Source of the DNA: Paludibacteraceae bacterium
GTDB taxonomy: Bacteria; Bacteroidota; Bacteroidia; Bacteroidales; Paludibacteraceae
NCBI GenBank assembly: GCA_017384225.1
Contig: JAFNUD010000073.1
Location: 1-64,000 of the forward strand
Reading direction: 5' to 3'
Length of the DNA stretch: 64,000 nt
Shown here: positions 15,524-24,425 of the stretch, piece after piece
Numbering within the stretch: position 1 is the stretch's first letter
Layout of the letters: every line of letters starts with the position of its first letter
Notes under the pieces: model-generated
Databases searched by the model: none
Told to the model about the DNA's origin: nothing
What the model saw: the letters and a program-made list of their open reading frames with translations, nothing else
Made by a program: the position numbers and the translations under genes

Positions 15524-15754
15524 TTGTGGGCAGACTATATATTAAGGTTCGCTCGCGCGAGAAAAAAGCTGAATTAATGTTTAACTTTTAATTAAAAGGA
15601 CCGCCCTATAGGGGCTGTTGGAAGTTAGACCATGACATTGTTAGACCGCCGCAAAGCGGCTATTAGACCAAAAGGCTAATAGTGAGCAAAGCGAACGATC
15701 CAACAACGAAGTGATCTAAAATCTAACAACGAAGTGGTCTAAAACATGCTAATT
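15524..15754 (+). promoter_or_regulatory. Long repeat-rich 5' leader of rpsA
   Basis: About 230 bases separate the predicted start of transcription from the rpsA ATG. The leader contains GTTAGACC-type words three times and the complementary GGTCTAA just before the start codon, the hairpins CTCGCGCGAG, CCGC-AAAG-CGG and ATTAG/CTAAT, and a 23-base direct repeat (AACAACGAAGTG at 15702 and 15725). No Shine-Dalgarno is seen, which is usual here. S1 genes are often autoregulated through their leader. Whether this one is, or is simply an insertion of genomic repeat words, cannot be told from one sequence. Confidence 0.5.
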
Positions 15755-17560
15755 ATGGCAGAAAATCTTTCACTCCAGAACTTCGACTGGGATGCATTTG
15801 AGAACGAAGCTCAAGGCAAACAAAACGAAGAAATTCTTTCTAAGTACGACGCTACCCTTAGCGCAATCAAAGACCAAGAGGTAGTAGAAGGTACTGTAAT
15901 TTCTATCAACAAACGTGAGGTAGTAGTAAACGTAGGCTACAAGTCAGATGGTATCGTGCCAGCTGCTGAGTTCCGCTACAACCCTGATTTGAAGGTAGGT
16001 GATACCGTAGAGGTATATGTAGAGAGCCAAGAGGACAAGAATGGTCAATTGGTACTTTCTCACAAAGAGGCTCGCGCAGCTCGTAGCTGGGATCGCGTAA
16101 ATGAGGCTCTTGATAACAACGAGGTAGTTAAGGGTTACATCAAGTGCCGCACTAAGGGCGGTATGATCGTTGACATCTTGGGTACAGAGGCATTCTTGCC
16201 AGGTAGCCAAATCGACGTGAAGCCAATCCACGACTATGATATCTTCGTTGGTAAAACAATGGAGTTCAAGATTGTTAAGGTAAATCCTGATTTCCGTAAT
16301 GTGGTAGTTTCTCACAAGGCTCTCATCGAGGCTGAGTTGGAGGCTCAAAAGAAAGAAATCATCTCTCACCTTGAGAAGGGTCAAGTACTCGAGGGTACTG
16401 TGAAAGCAGTTATGCCTTACGGTGTATTCATGGATCTCGGTGGCGTAGATGGTTTGATTCACATTACAGACCTTAGTTGGGGTCGCGTAAGCAATCCTAA
16501 CGAGATCGTTAAAGAGGGCGAGAAGATCAACGTGGTTATCCTCGACTTTGATGACGATAAGAAGCGTATTGCTCTCGGCTTGAAGCAACTTACTCCTCAC
16601 CCATGGGAGGCACTCAATGCAGATCTCAAGGTAGGTGATAAGATTAGCGGTAAGGTAGTAGTGATGGCTGACTACGGAGCATTCGTAGAGGTTGCTCCTG
16701 GTGTAGAGGGTCTTATCCACGTAAGTGAGATGAGCTGGAGCCAACACCTCCGTTCTGCAAATGACTTCTTGAAAGTAGGTCAAGAGATTGAGGCAGTAGT
16801 ATTGACACTCGACCGCGACGAGCGCAAGATGTCACTCGGCTTGAAGCAACTCAAGAACAATCCTTGGGAGACTATCGAGACCAAGTATGCAGTAGGTACA
16901 CGCCACTTTGCAAAAGTTCGCAACTTCACCAACTTCGGTGTATTTGTTGAGATTGAGGAAGGCGTTGACGGCTTGATCCACATCAGCGATTTGAGCTGGA
17001 CCAAGAAGATCAAACACCCTAACGAGTTTACTCAAATCGGTGCAGAGATCGAGGTAGCAGTTCTTGAGATCGACAAGGAGAACCGTCGTCTCTCTTTGGG
17101 TCACAAGCAATTGGAAGAGAACCCATGGGAGGAACTCGCAGTTAAATACGGCGTAGATACTGTAGTAGATGGTACTGTAGTAGAGGTAACAGACAAGGGC
17201 GCAACTATCGTTTTGGAAGAAGGCGTAGAGGGCTTCTGCACCGCACGTCACCTCCAAAAAGAGGATAAGGGTGCTGTGGCTGTAGGTGATGCTATGAGTT
17301 TCAAGGTGATTGAGTTTAACCGCGAGGCTAAGCGTATCCTTCTCTCACACCTCCGCACTTGGGAGGAGCGCAAAGAGGCTCCTGCTAAAGAGGTGAAGGC
17401 AAAGAAAGAGAAAGAGGCACAACCAGAGTTGCCAAAGATGGAGAAGACCACTCTTGGTGACCTCGGTGCTTTGGCTGACTTGCACGCTTCTATGGCAGCT
17501 GAGAAACCAGCAAAAGCTAAAAAAGCAACCAAGAAAGCAGCTGAAGAGATAGCTGAGTAA
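15755..17560 (+). CDS. rpsA: 30S ribosomal protein S1
   Basis: A 601-residue RNA-binding ribosomal protein that helps mRNA engage the 30S subunit. Six S1 OB-fold repeats can be read, for example VVEGTVISINKREVVVNVGY, VLEGTVKAVMPYGVFMDLGG and GKVVVMADYGAFVEVAPGVE. Repeats 3-5 have the canonical GLIH-I/V-S/T-D/E-L/M-SW ending. The C-terminal 70 residues are Lys/Ala/Glu rich and probably disordered. The ATG at 15755 (MAENLSLQNFDW) is preferred to 15746, which would only add MLI. Codon use is strongly biased, as expected for a highly expressed gene. Confidence 0.95.
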   Translation: MAENLSLQNFDWDAFENEAQGKQNEEILSKYDATLSAIKDQEVVEGTVISINKREVVVNVGYKSDGIVPAAEFRYNPDLKVGDTVEVYVESQEDKNGQLVLSHKEARAARSWDRVNEALDNNEVVKGYIKCRTKGGMIVDILGTEAFLPGSQIDVKPIHDYDIFVGKTMEFKIVKVNPDFRNVVVSHKALIEAELEAQKKEIISHLEKGQVLEGTVKAVMPYGVFMDLGGVDGLIHITDLSWGRVSNPNEIVKEGEKINVVILDFDDDKKRIALGLKQLTPHPWEALNADLKVGDKISGKVVVMADYGAFVEVAPGVEGLIHVSEMSWSQHLRSANDFLKVGQEIEAVVLTLDRDERKMSLGLKQLKNNPWETIETKYAVGTRHFAKVRNFTNFGVFVEIEEGVDGLIHISDLSWTKKIKHPNEFTQIGAEIEVAVLEIDKENRRLSLGHKQLEENPWEELAVKYGVDTVVDGTVVEVTDKGATIVLEEGVEGFCTARHLQKEDKGAVAVGDAMSFKVIEFNREAKRILLSHLRTWEERKEAPAKEVKAKKEKEAQPELPKMEKTTLGDLGALADLHASMAAEKPAKAKKATKKAAEEIAE

Positions 17561-17583
17561 TCATCTGTAAAAAGATAGTAAAG

Positions 17584-17620
17584 AAAAATCCCTTTCCGCA
17601 TTGTGCGGGAAGGGATTTTT
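17584..17620. terminator. Bidirectional terminator between rpsA and the PagL-like gene
   Basis: AAAAATCCCTTTCCGCA, a short loop, then TGCGGGAAGGGATTTTT. A long stem with T runs on both sides serves the two converging transcripts. Confidence 0.9.
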
Positions 17621-17626
17621 GTTATA

Positions 17627-18874
17627 TCAATAGTAGAAACCTAAACCGAGGCTAATAAACTCCACTTTTGTGAGGTGGCTTTTCATCATAGCCTGCACGA
17701 AGATATGCCAAGGTAAATAATACTTAGCGACAACGCATGTATAGATCCATCCGTCAGGATAACCAGCACTGCCTGCATTGAGCAGGTCGTAGGCATAGAA
17801 GATAGGTTTTTTGATACGTCCTGTAGGAGATAGGATGGCCTCGCTATAAGGCTCTAACTCCTTGACGGGGTCATAAAGGTATGCGCCTACTTGCAAACCC
17901 AATGCAAAATTGCCCACTACAAACTCAGGTTGCAGACTGGCACCCACACGCCAACAATCGCCGGGTTGGGCTGCTGCGAGATTAGTCTTTTGGAATTGCG
18001 TAGTGCGCTGTATATAAGCCCCATCGTAGAATACGTCAATACCAGCACCTAAACGAAAAATAGGGTGCGCATTCCAATAAGCAGCAGCGTGCATCGAGCC
18101 AACAAAGAAGGTCTGCTGATCCTTGTAATAGACTTGGCGTCCAGATGCAGAGACAGATGAGGTAAGTAGCCATGGCTTGTCAGAAGCAGGATAGTGGGCT
18201 TTGTGACCCTGCGCAATGGCAGAACTGTGGCGGGTGTCGCTATTGGAGGAATAGCGTACTCCAACCTCAGCAGCAAAGATATTATAGCCAGAATTAGGTT
18301 GGCGAACACTGCCGTTGCTGATATGATACCAACCGCCACTGATGCCAATAGTCCAGCCTTTGGTAATCGGGAAATCAATATACATGGCCTCGGGACAATA
18401 GAGATTGATCATACCGCCAATGCAGCGATTGGAACCTTCCATAGTGGCATACAAGTCTTCAGCAGGGATCGTATTTCTATATGTCTTGGTATTGAAGGCT
18501 ACACCCATGGCGGGGCGAAGTCCTAAGATGAAATGTGGTAGTCGAACGAGTGGAATCTCAAGATAGGTATATGCGGAAAATGCCTGACCTAATTTGTCGT
18601 GTGGGAAAGCCCAATGGGTGAGTCCTACACCGATACCCGCATGATTCCATTGTCTGAGCGCATGCCAGTTGGGGTAAAAAGTGACGGATAAATCAGCACC
18701 TCCAGTGGGTCCAATCCATAGTCCAGTAGCTTGGTTGTTGGGTGAGGTGACAAGGTCAACTTTGCCATCAGGCATAATCCAACCTACGTGACCGCTCAGC
18801 CGGTAATCCATATCAAGGGCAAACAAAGGCGTTGCGAAAAGCAACGTGAACAATATGAATATAGATGTGCGCAT
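17627..18874 (-). CDS. Lipid A 3-O-deacylase (PagL-like) outer-membrane protein
   Basis: A 415-residue exported protein (signal peptide MRTSIFILFTLLFATPLFA). The segment near residues 180-205 reads GGWYHISNGS, then a Glu in the next strand (FAAEVGVRY). This matches the His-x-Ser plus Glu arrangement of PagL-type deacylases, which remove the 3-O acyl chain of lipid A in the outer leaflet. Amphipathic aromatic-rich strands fit a beta-barrel. The protein is about twice the length of Pseudomonas PagL, so the C-terminal half is an extra domain or more barrel. It follows the Crp/Fnr-type gene by 26 bases and probably shares its transcript. Confidence 0.7.
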   Translation of the reverse strand: MRTSIFILFTLLFATPLFALDMDYRLSGHVGWIMPDGKVDLVTSPNNQATGLWIGPTGGADLSVTFYPNWHALRQWNHAGIGVGLTHWAFPHDKLGQAFSAYTYLEIPLVRLPHFILGLRPAMGVAFNTKTYRNTIPAEDLYATMEGSNRCIGGMINLYCPEAMYIDFPITKGWTIGISGGWYHISNGSVRQPNSGYNIFAAEVGVRYSSNSDTRHSSAIAQGHKAHYPASDKPWLLTSSVSASGRQVYYKDQQTFFVGSMHAAAYWNAHPIFRLGAGIDVFYDGAYIQRTTQFQKTNLAAAQPGDCWRVGASLQPEFVVGNFALGLQVGAYLYDPVKELEPYSEAILSPTGRIKKPIFYAYDLLNAGSAGYPDGWIYTCVVAKYYLPWHIFVQAMMKSHLTKVEFISLGLGFYY

Positions 18875-18900
18875 AAGAGTGACTATTGCACAGAATGAGA

Positions 18901-19599
18901 TTATCCCAAGCGACTGATACGCGTAATCTCCTCTTCGTCGAGAATCTTGATTTTGCGTCCGTCGATGGCAATTAGGCCTTCGCTGGCGAACTGGGATAGG
19001 GTGCGAATGGCATTGGAGGTGGTCATGTTGGACATATTTGCCAAATCCTCTCGTGCCATATACATAGCGATGGTAGCTCCATCCTCGTCGAATCCGTACG
19101 TGTGGCGCAAGGTGAGCAGCGACTCAGCCAAACGACCGCGGATATGCTTTTGTGTAAGGTTGACAGTACGGGATTCGGAGATTGCCAGATTCTTGGACAT
19201 GGCAACCAAGACACTGAAACAGAATTCGTTGTTTTGCTGTACTAATCTCAAGAAAGCTTCACGTCGGACACGATAGACGATAGTGGGTTCGAGTGTGCTG
19301 GCGCATGAGGAGTGTGCATCACCTACGATAACACTGCGGTAGCCGAAAAGGTCGAACGGCTTTAGCAAGCGTATGATTTGCACTCGCTGACCTACTCCCT
19401 CTTTTGATAGACGCACAGTGCCAGATACCACCATCATGATATGCGTGGGCATATCTCCCTCGCGGTGTATCATCTCATTTTTGCGATATTTCTTTATCTC
19501 AGAATTGTTATCAATGAAGTTCTTTTGCTCTGGAGTGAGAGAATTCCAGAGGGGATTTAAGTCCCAGAGTTTGCCAATTTCTTCTTGATATTTACGCAT
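18901..19599 (-). CDS. Crp/Fnr-family transcriptional regulator
   Basis: A 232-residue protein with an N-terminal cyclic-nucleotide-binding-type beta-roll (about residues 25-140; YRKNEMIHREGDMPTHIMMV) and a C-terminal winged helix (REDLANMSNMTTSNAIRTLS). It lacks the Cys cluster of Fnr, so it is not an obvious iron-sulfur sensor. The effector is unknown. It is the first gene of an operon with the PagL-like deacylase and may adjust envelope modification. It is divergent from the glycosyltransferase operon, and each has a promoter in the 136-base gap. Confidence 0.88.
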   Translation of the reverse strand: MRKYQEEIGKLWDLNPLWNSLTPEQKNFIDNNSEIKKYRKNEMIHREGDMPTHIMMVVSGTVRLSKEGVGQRVQIIRLLKPFDLFGYRSVIVGDAHSSCASTLEPTIVYRVRREAFLRLVQQNNEFCFSVLVAMSKNLAISESRTVNLTQKHIRGRLAESLLTLRHTYGFDEDGATIAMYMAREDLANMSNMTTSNAIRTLSQFASEGLIAIDGRKIKILDEEEITRISRLG

Positions 19600-19617
19600 A
19601 ATGTACCTTTTTAGACC

Positions 19618-19650
19618 GCAAAGTTAGTGATTTTTTGTGAAATGAGCAAA
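19618..19650 (-). promoter_or_regulatory. Promoter of the Crp/Fnr-PagL operon
   Basis: On the minus strand: TTTG (19650-19647), a 20-base spacer, then TAACTTTGC (19626-19618), 19 bases upstream of the regulator's ATG. Confidence 0.75.
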
Positions 19651-19665
19651 AAAAAAGACGATTAT

Positions 19666-19698
19666 TATGCATATTTCGAATATTTTTAGTAACTTTGC
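19666..19698 (+). promoter_or_regulatory. Promoter of the glycosyltransferase operon
   Basis: TAACTTTGC at 19690-19698 with a weak TATG at the -33 position (19666-19669). The poor -33 box suggests low or activated expression. Confidence 0.55.
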
Positions 19699-19735
19699 AG
19701 TCGAATTAATAAATTTTGAAAATATAATTAGTATT

Positions 19736-20692
19736 ATGGATATATCGGTTTTGGTTCCATTGTATAATGAAGCGGAGAGTCTTCCTGCATTGCATGAGTG
19801 GATAGTAAGTGTAATGCAAGCGCATCGTTTTTCTTACGAGGTACTATTTGTGAATGATGGTTCGACGGATAATTCGTGGCAAGTGATAAAAGATTTGCGT
19901 GCGAAAGATGAGCATGTGCGTGGCATATGTTTTCGTAGGAACTATGGTAAATCAGCAGCTTTGCATTGCGGTTTTCAGGCAGTGCAAGGCGATGTAGTAA
20001 TCACCATGGATGCCGATTTGCAAGACTCGCCAGATGAAATACCAGCACTCTACAAGATGATTGTAGAAGAAGGCTATGATTTGGTGAGTGGTTGGAAACA
20101 AAAACGCTATGACAACAAACTGACGAAGAATATCCCAAGCAAACTCTTTAATGCGACAGCTCGTAGCGTGACGGGTATCCAATTGCATGATATGAACTGC
20201 GGACTGAAAGCCTATCGCCAAGAGGTGGTAAAGAATATAGAGGTGTTTTCGGAGATGCATAGATATATCCCATACCTGGCAAAGAATGCTGGATTTGGCA
20301 AGATTGGTGAGAAAGTGGTTCAGCACCGCAAACGTGAGTTTGGCGAGAGCAAGTTTGGAATGAGTCGCTTCGTGAATGGCTACTTGGATCTGATGACCCT
20401 GTGGTTTTTGAATAAGTTTGGTAAGCAGCCTATGCACTTCTTCGGATTGGTGGGTAGTGTGATGTTTTTGTTGGGATTGATGGCTATCGTGGTAGTAGGT
20501 GGCATGAAACTATATGCTCTTGCGCATGGTATAGCAGCGATGTTAGTAGGCGTGAATCCATATTTCCACTTGAGTATCTTAATGATGATACTGGGTTGTA
20601 TGCTATTTTTGGCAGGATTTTTGGGTGAGCTGATTATTCGTAATTCTCACGAGCGTAATAACTATCTCATACGTGAGGAAATCGTGTCATGA
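19736..20692 (+). CDS. Family 2 glycosyltransferase (polyprenyl-phosphate sugar transferase type)
   Basis: A 318-residue membrane-bound GT2 enzyme. Motifs in order are VPLYNEAESL (residues 6-15), NDGSTDNSW near 43, and the metal-binding DADLQDSP near 95. Two C-terminal membrane helices lie at about 235-260 and 275-300. The architecture matches DPM1/GtrB/ArnC-type enzymes, which move a sugar from a nucleotide onto undecaprenyl phosphate. The start at 19736 is chosen because the longer frame to 19667 would include the promoter. The last four bases overlap the next gene (ATGA), so the two are translationally coupled. Confidence 0.88.
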   Translation: MDISVLVPLYNEAESLPALHEWIVSVMQAHRFSYEVLFVNDGSTDNSWQVIKDLRAKDEHVRGICFRRNYGKSAALHCGFQAVQGDVVITMDADLQDSPDEIPALYKMIVEEGYDLVSGWKQKRYDNKLTKNIPSKLFNATARSVTGIQLHDMNCGLKAYRQEVVKNIEVFSEMHRYIPYLAKNAGFGKIGEKVVQHRKREFGESKFGMSRFVNGYLDLMTLWFLNKFGKQPMHFFGLVGSVMFLLGLMAIVVVGGMKLYALAHGIAAMLVGVNPYFHLSILMMILGCMLFLAGFLGELIIRNSHERNNYLIREEIVS

Positions 20693-21654
20693 GTATGATG
20701 CAGGCTGCGTGTGCTCTCTTCGACTACTATCGTGCAGATCGATTGCTGATTGAAGATGATGTGGCGGATTTCTTGGTTTTGATGCAAGATGTAGCTCATC
20801 CGATGGATGCAGCTATGGCTGTGTCGGGTTTGACATTGTCGCTGATAGAGCATGCATGGAATAAAGAACGATTTAGCTTGCTATTGAAAGCCTATTCCAT
20901 ATGCGAGGAGCAGATCGTGCGTGAGCGGCTTATTGTGGGCATATTGCTTGTGCTGATGAAAAATAATGCAGCGATACGTGATAGTGAGGACTTGTGGGAT
21001 ACTATTCAGGAGGTGCTGACAGATGATTCGGAATTGAGTTTCACCGCATTGTGCAATATAGCGCGGACTTCGCAGGTGAAGCAGTTGGAGAAATTTAATC
21101 AAGAAATGACCAAAGAACTCTTGCCCCTGATGAATCAAGTGGGCTCGGATGAGTTTTTTGATGTGATACGCAAGCACCAAGATGAGATGGATCGTATGGC
21201 TAAAATGTCATTGGATCAAAATTTCCTGATATTTAAGACGGCATATCATACGGCATTTTTCCGTGAATGTGCAGCGCATTGGTTCTTGCCATGGGCAGAT
21301 GAGCAACTGATGAATGTGGAAGAGGATAGACGTGAACAGGTGGAAGAATTGCTGAATAATTGGCCCATGTGTGATAGCGATAAGTATGCGTTGATCGGCA
21401 TGTCGGACGTGATTTTGCGTACCATGCAAGGACAGTTTCAAGGTGAGATGATGCACCATATCGGTGATCAAATGGGGCATATGAATATCATTACCAATGG
21501 GTATATACAGCAGTTGTATCGCTATTTTCGTTTGTCATCGTTCTCCCATGTCAATCCTATGGAATTGGTAGCATATCTGCGTGATATGTGGATTTACCGA
21601 ATGGTGGTAGTAGGCACCAAAGCTCGCGCGGCAATAGGAGAACTGTTAATCTAA
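20689..21654 (+). CDS. Unknown helical protein coupled to the glycosyltransferase
   Basis: 321 residues, almost entirely helical and acidic, with no signal peptide and no long hydrophobic segment. I recognise no motif. Met and Trp are frequent (for example GEMMHHIGDQMGHMN), and the pattern could be a helical-repeat scaffold. Its ATG overlaps the stop of the GT2 gene by four bases. The 3' end overlaps the convergent M23 peptidase gene by nine bases. The tight coupling suggests it works with the glycosyltransferase, perhaps as a cytoplasmic partner, but this is inference. Confidence 0.6.
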   Translation: MSMMQAACALFDYYRADRLLIEDDVADFLVLMQDVAHPMDAAMAVSGLTLSLIEHAWNKERFSLLLKAYSICEEQIVRERLIVGILLVLMKNNAAIRDSEDLWDTIQEVLTDDSELSFTALCNIARTSQVKQLEKFNQEMTKELLPLMNQVGSDEFFDVIRKHQDEMDRMAKMSLDQNFLIFKTAYHTAFFRECAAHWFLPWADEQLMNVEEDRREQVEELLNNWPMCDSDKYALIGMSDVILRTMQGQFQGEMMHHIGDQMGHMNIITNGYIQQLYRYFRLSSFSHVNPMELVAYLRDMWIYRMVVVGTKARAAIGELLI

Positions 21655-22614
21655 CATCTGACCAAAATTGTTGGATAGTTGGATCATTTGATCGTATTCC
21701 TCAGGCGATAAGTCGTAGAAATAGTAGTTGCGTGGATCTACGGGTCGATCATTGAGTCGTACTTCGTAGTGCAAGTGAGGTCCTGTAGATTTTCCCGTAT
21801 TACCCACAAGTCCGATGATATCGTATCGCTTGACTCTCTGTCCTTTTCGAACGAGTGATTTGTAGAGGTGGGCATAAACAGTCTTGTATCCAAACCCGTG
21901 GTCTAAGATGATGGTGTTGCCATAACCTTGTTTCCAACCCGTGAAGATGACTTTAGCGTTGCCCGTGGCAAAGATCTCAGTGCCAGTAGGTGCGGTGAAG
22001 TCCATGCCTTGGTGGAATTTGCGCACATGGTACACGGGGTCAATACGTACACCATAACCTGATGCTACACGCTTTAGATCTTTGTTGAGTACGGGCTGAA
22101 TAGCCGGAATATTCTCCATTCGCACCTCCCGGGTCTTAGCCATCTCTATGATTTCGTCGTAGGACTTGGATTGTACATATAGTTCTTTTTCAAGTACATC
22201 CACTTTGAGTGTCAAATCAGCAGCTAATTGGTTGTTGGTCATTCGTGCGATTTGTTCGTAGTAAGAGATTTTGCGTTGTGCTCCTTGTCGAATGCTGAGT
22301 GGGATAGGCTCTGCATCGAACAATACGCGATAGAGATTGTCGTCGCGTTGTTGTAGGTCGGTCATGACTAATTGCATCTGATCGACTTGATTGTTGAGCA
22401 TCTTCAATTGTGCTTGCAATGTCTCTTTCTCTTTTAGCAGCTGTTTCTCACGAGGGGATGGGAAAAACGTGAGAAAAAGAAATAAGAAAAAGATACCAAG
22501 TACAATACCTCCTAATATATATAATCCACTGCGGCGTAACCAATAGGTCAATCCGTGCTCCACTTGCTCTAACTCAAGTGTGTTGGGGTTGATTTGAAAT
22601 TTTTTGCGTATCAT
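21646..22614 (-). CDS. M23-family metallopeptidase with membrane anchor and coiled coil
   Basis: A 322-residue cell-wall peptidase of the NlpD/MepM/EnvC type. One membrane helix lies at about residues 32-53 (LYILGGIVLGIFFLFLFL), then a coiled coil (about 60-110), then the LytM domain. Zn ligands are seen in FHQGMDFTAPTG (HxxxD) and GPHLHYEV (HxH). These enzymes cut peptidoglycan cross-bridges, or activate amidases when residues are lost. Here the site looks intact. The start lies 2 bases after the stop of the ygiQ-type gene, so they share a transcript. Confidence 0.9.
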   Translation of the reverse strand: MIRKKFQINPNTLELEQVEHGLTYWLRRSGLYILGGIVLGIFFLFLFLTFFPSPREKQLLKEKETLQAQLKMLNNQVDQMQLVMTDLQQRDDNLYRVLFDAEPIPLSIRQGAQRKISYYEQIARMTNNQLAADLTLKVDVLEKELYVQSKSYDEIIEMAKTREVRMENIPAIQPVLNKDLKRVASGYGVRIDPVYHVRKFHQGMDFTAPTGTEIFATGNAKVIFTGWKQGYGNTIILDHGFGYKTVYAHLYKSLVRKGQRVKRYDIIGLVGNTGKSTGPHLHYEVRLNDRPVDPRNYYFYDLSPEEYDQMIQLSNNFGQMLD

Positions 22615-22616
22615 TT

Positions 22617-24392
22617 TTATTTAGGATGATAAATGCGTTGTTTATTGTGTGTGGGTGTGTTGTTTTTTGCTTTGGATAGTGGTTGTTTCCACCAAAAGAA
22701 ATAACTATTCTGCTTTTGCTTTTCCTCTTTGGTCTTGGCCACATACACGGGTTGCATGGTGTATGGATTTAGTCCTGTGTAGAACATCGTTGTTGCCAAT
22801 GTCATGGGTGTGGGTGTGAAATCTTGCACCTGCTCTGGTCGGTAGTGCAACTTTTTGCACTGTTCAGCCAAATGCTGCATGTCTTGGTTGGTACATCCAG
22901 GATGCGATGAGATGAAATAGGGTATAAGCTGCTGGCGTAACCCTGCTTGGGCATTGACTTGCTCAAAGAATAGGTGAAAACGTTCGTATTGTGCCCATGA
23001 GGGTTTTCGCATGATCTTTAGCACACTATCTGAAGTGTGCTCTGGTGCTACCTTGAGTCGTCCCGAGACATGGTGGGTGATGAGTTGCTTGCCGTATGCT
23101 TCGTTCATGAGGTCGTATCGTATGCCGCTGCCAACGAAGGCTTTTTTGATGTATGGTAGTTGGTTGACCTTATTATATATGTGTAATAAAGGTTTGAAAT
23201 CTTGGTTGAGATTTTTGCATATTGTAGGGCATAAGCAACTGGGACGAGCGCATTTCTCGCATAGCGATAGGTCAGTGCCGTGCATGCCGTACATGTTGGC
23301 ACTTGGACCACCCAAGTCACTCAAATAGCCTTTCCACTCGGGTAAGTCTTTCAATATGCTAATTTGTCGTAGGATATTTGTCTCTGAACGTGATGTGATT
23401 TGTTTTCCTTGATGGGTAGAGATCGTACAGAAACTGCATCCTCCAAAGCATCCGCGGTGCATGCATACGGAAAAACGAATCATCTCATAGGCAGGTATGT
23501 GTTTGCCTTTGTATTTAGGGTGTGGGTGGTATTGGAATGGTAGGTCGTAGATGGCGTCCAGTTCCTCGGTGGTCATGGTGGGGTAGGGCGGATTGACTAC
23601 TACATATTGATTGCCTACGGGCTGTATGATAGTAGCGGCGTGGATCTTGTTGCTCTCTGTCTCGATGAGTCGGAAATTCTCGGCATGTACTCGTTTGCTA
23701 TGGAGTGCTTCCTCATGACTGCGTAGCACGAGCTTATCCCCGTCTCCTCCCTGAAGAGATGGGTGATTGGCAAGGTATGCTGTTTGTGGAATACAGTGAA
23801 GCTTTTCATTTTCCTCATTGCCCCCCTGGCTAATCGCATCTGCAATCTCCACAATCTGCTTCTCGCCCATGCCATAGACTAATAAATCTGCTTTGGAGTC
23901 TACCAATATGCTTGGCATGAGACGGTCTGACCAATAGTCGTAATGGGTCAAACGGCGCATGGATGCTTCTATCCCGCCAATAACGATAGGCACATCGGGA
24001 TATAGTTGCTTGAGGATATTGCAATATGTAATGGTGCAATAGTCAGGGCGCATGCCAGCTTTCCCTTCGGGTGTGTAGGCATCATCCGAACGCAGACGTT
24101 TGGCAGCCGTATAGTGATTGACCATACTATCCATGCTTCCTGCCGTAATGGCAAAGAATAGGCGTGGGCGTCCGAGCTTGGTGAAGTCGCGATGATCGCC
24201 ACGCCAATCGGGTTGTGGCACGATAGCCACCTTGTAGCCCGCATGTTCTAATACTCGTCCAATAACCGCTGCGCCAAAAGCAGGGTGGTCAATGTATGCA
24301 TCACCCGAGAAGAGGATGACATCCACCTCGTTCCAACCACGGAGTTGCAACTCCTTTTTGGTTGTAGGTAAATATGCTTTTAGGTTGTACAT
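22617..24392 (-). CDS. YgiQ-family radical SAM protein
   Basis: A 591-residue protein of the YgiQ family, whose function is not established. The N-terminal UPF0313 region carries DVILFSGDAYIDHPAFG and a cobalamin-like Rossmann pattern, followed by GGIEASMRRLTHYDYW. The 4Fe-4S-binding CxxxCxxC motif is in RGCFGGCSFCTI (about residue 315). A second Cys group follows (CEKCARPSC). Length and motif order are typical. The basic tail (QKQNSYFFWWKQPL) is usual for the family. It lies between the metallophosphoesterase fusion and the M23 peptidase, in one leftward run. Confidence 0.93.
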   Translation of the reverse strand: MYNLKAYLPTTKKELQLRGWNEVDVILFSGDAYIDHPAFGAAVIGRVLEHAGYKVAIVPQPDWRGDHRDFTKLGRPRLFFAITAGSMDSMVNHYTAAKRLRSDDAYTPEGKAGMRPDYCTITYCNILKQLYPDVPIVIGGIEASMRRLTHYDYWSDRLMPSILVDSKADLLVYGMGEKQIVEIADAISQGGNEENEKLHCIPQTAYLANHPSLQGGDGDKLVLRSHEEALHSKRVHAENFRLIETESNKIHAATIIQPVGNQYVVVNPPYPTMTTEELDAIYDLPFQYHPHPKYKGKHIPAYEMIRFSVCMHRGCFGGCSFCTISTHQGKQITSRSETNILRQISILKDLPEWKGYLSDLGGPSANMYGMHGTDLSLCEKCARPSCLCPTICKNLNQDFKPLLHIYNKVNQLPYIKKAFVGSGIRYDLMNEAYGKQLITHHVSGRLKVAPEHTSDSVLKIMRKPSWAQYERFHLFFEQVNAQAGLRQQLIPYFISSHPGCTNQDMQHLAEQCKKLHYRPEQVQDFTPTPMTLATTMFYTGLNPYTMQPVYVAKTKEEKQKQNSYFFWWKQPLSKAKNNTPTHNKQRIYHPK

Positions 24393-24425
24393 GGGGTATT
24401 GGCTTTGGACTATTGGTTATTGAGG

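Noticed and set aside
15944..16783. 279-codon frame antisense to rpsA
   Set aside because: A shadow of the highly biased rpsA codons; no start signals or motif.
19667..19735. 23-codon N-terminal extension of the GT2 gene
   Set aside because: It spans the promoter -7 box at 19690-19698; the conserved GT2 start is MDISVLVPLYNE at 19736.
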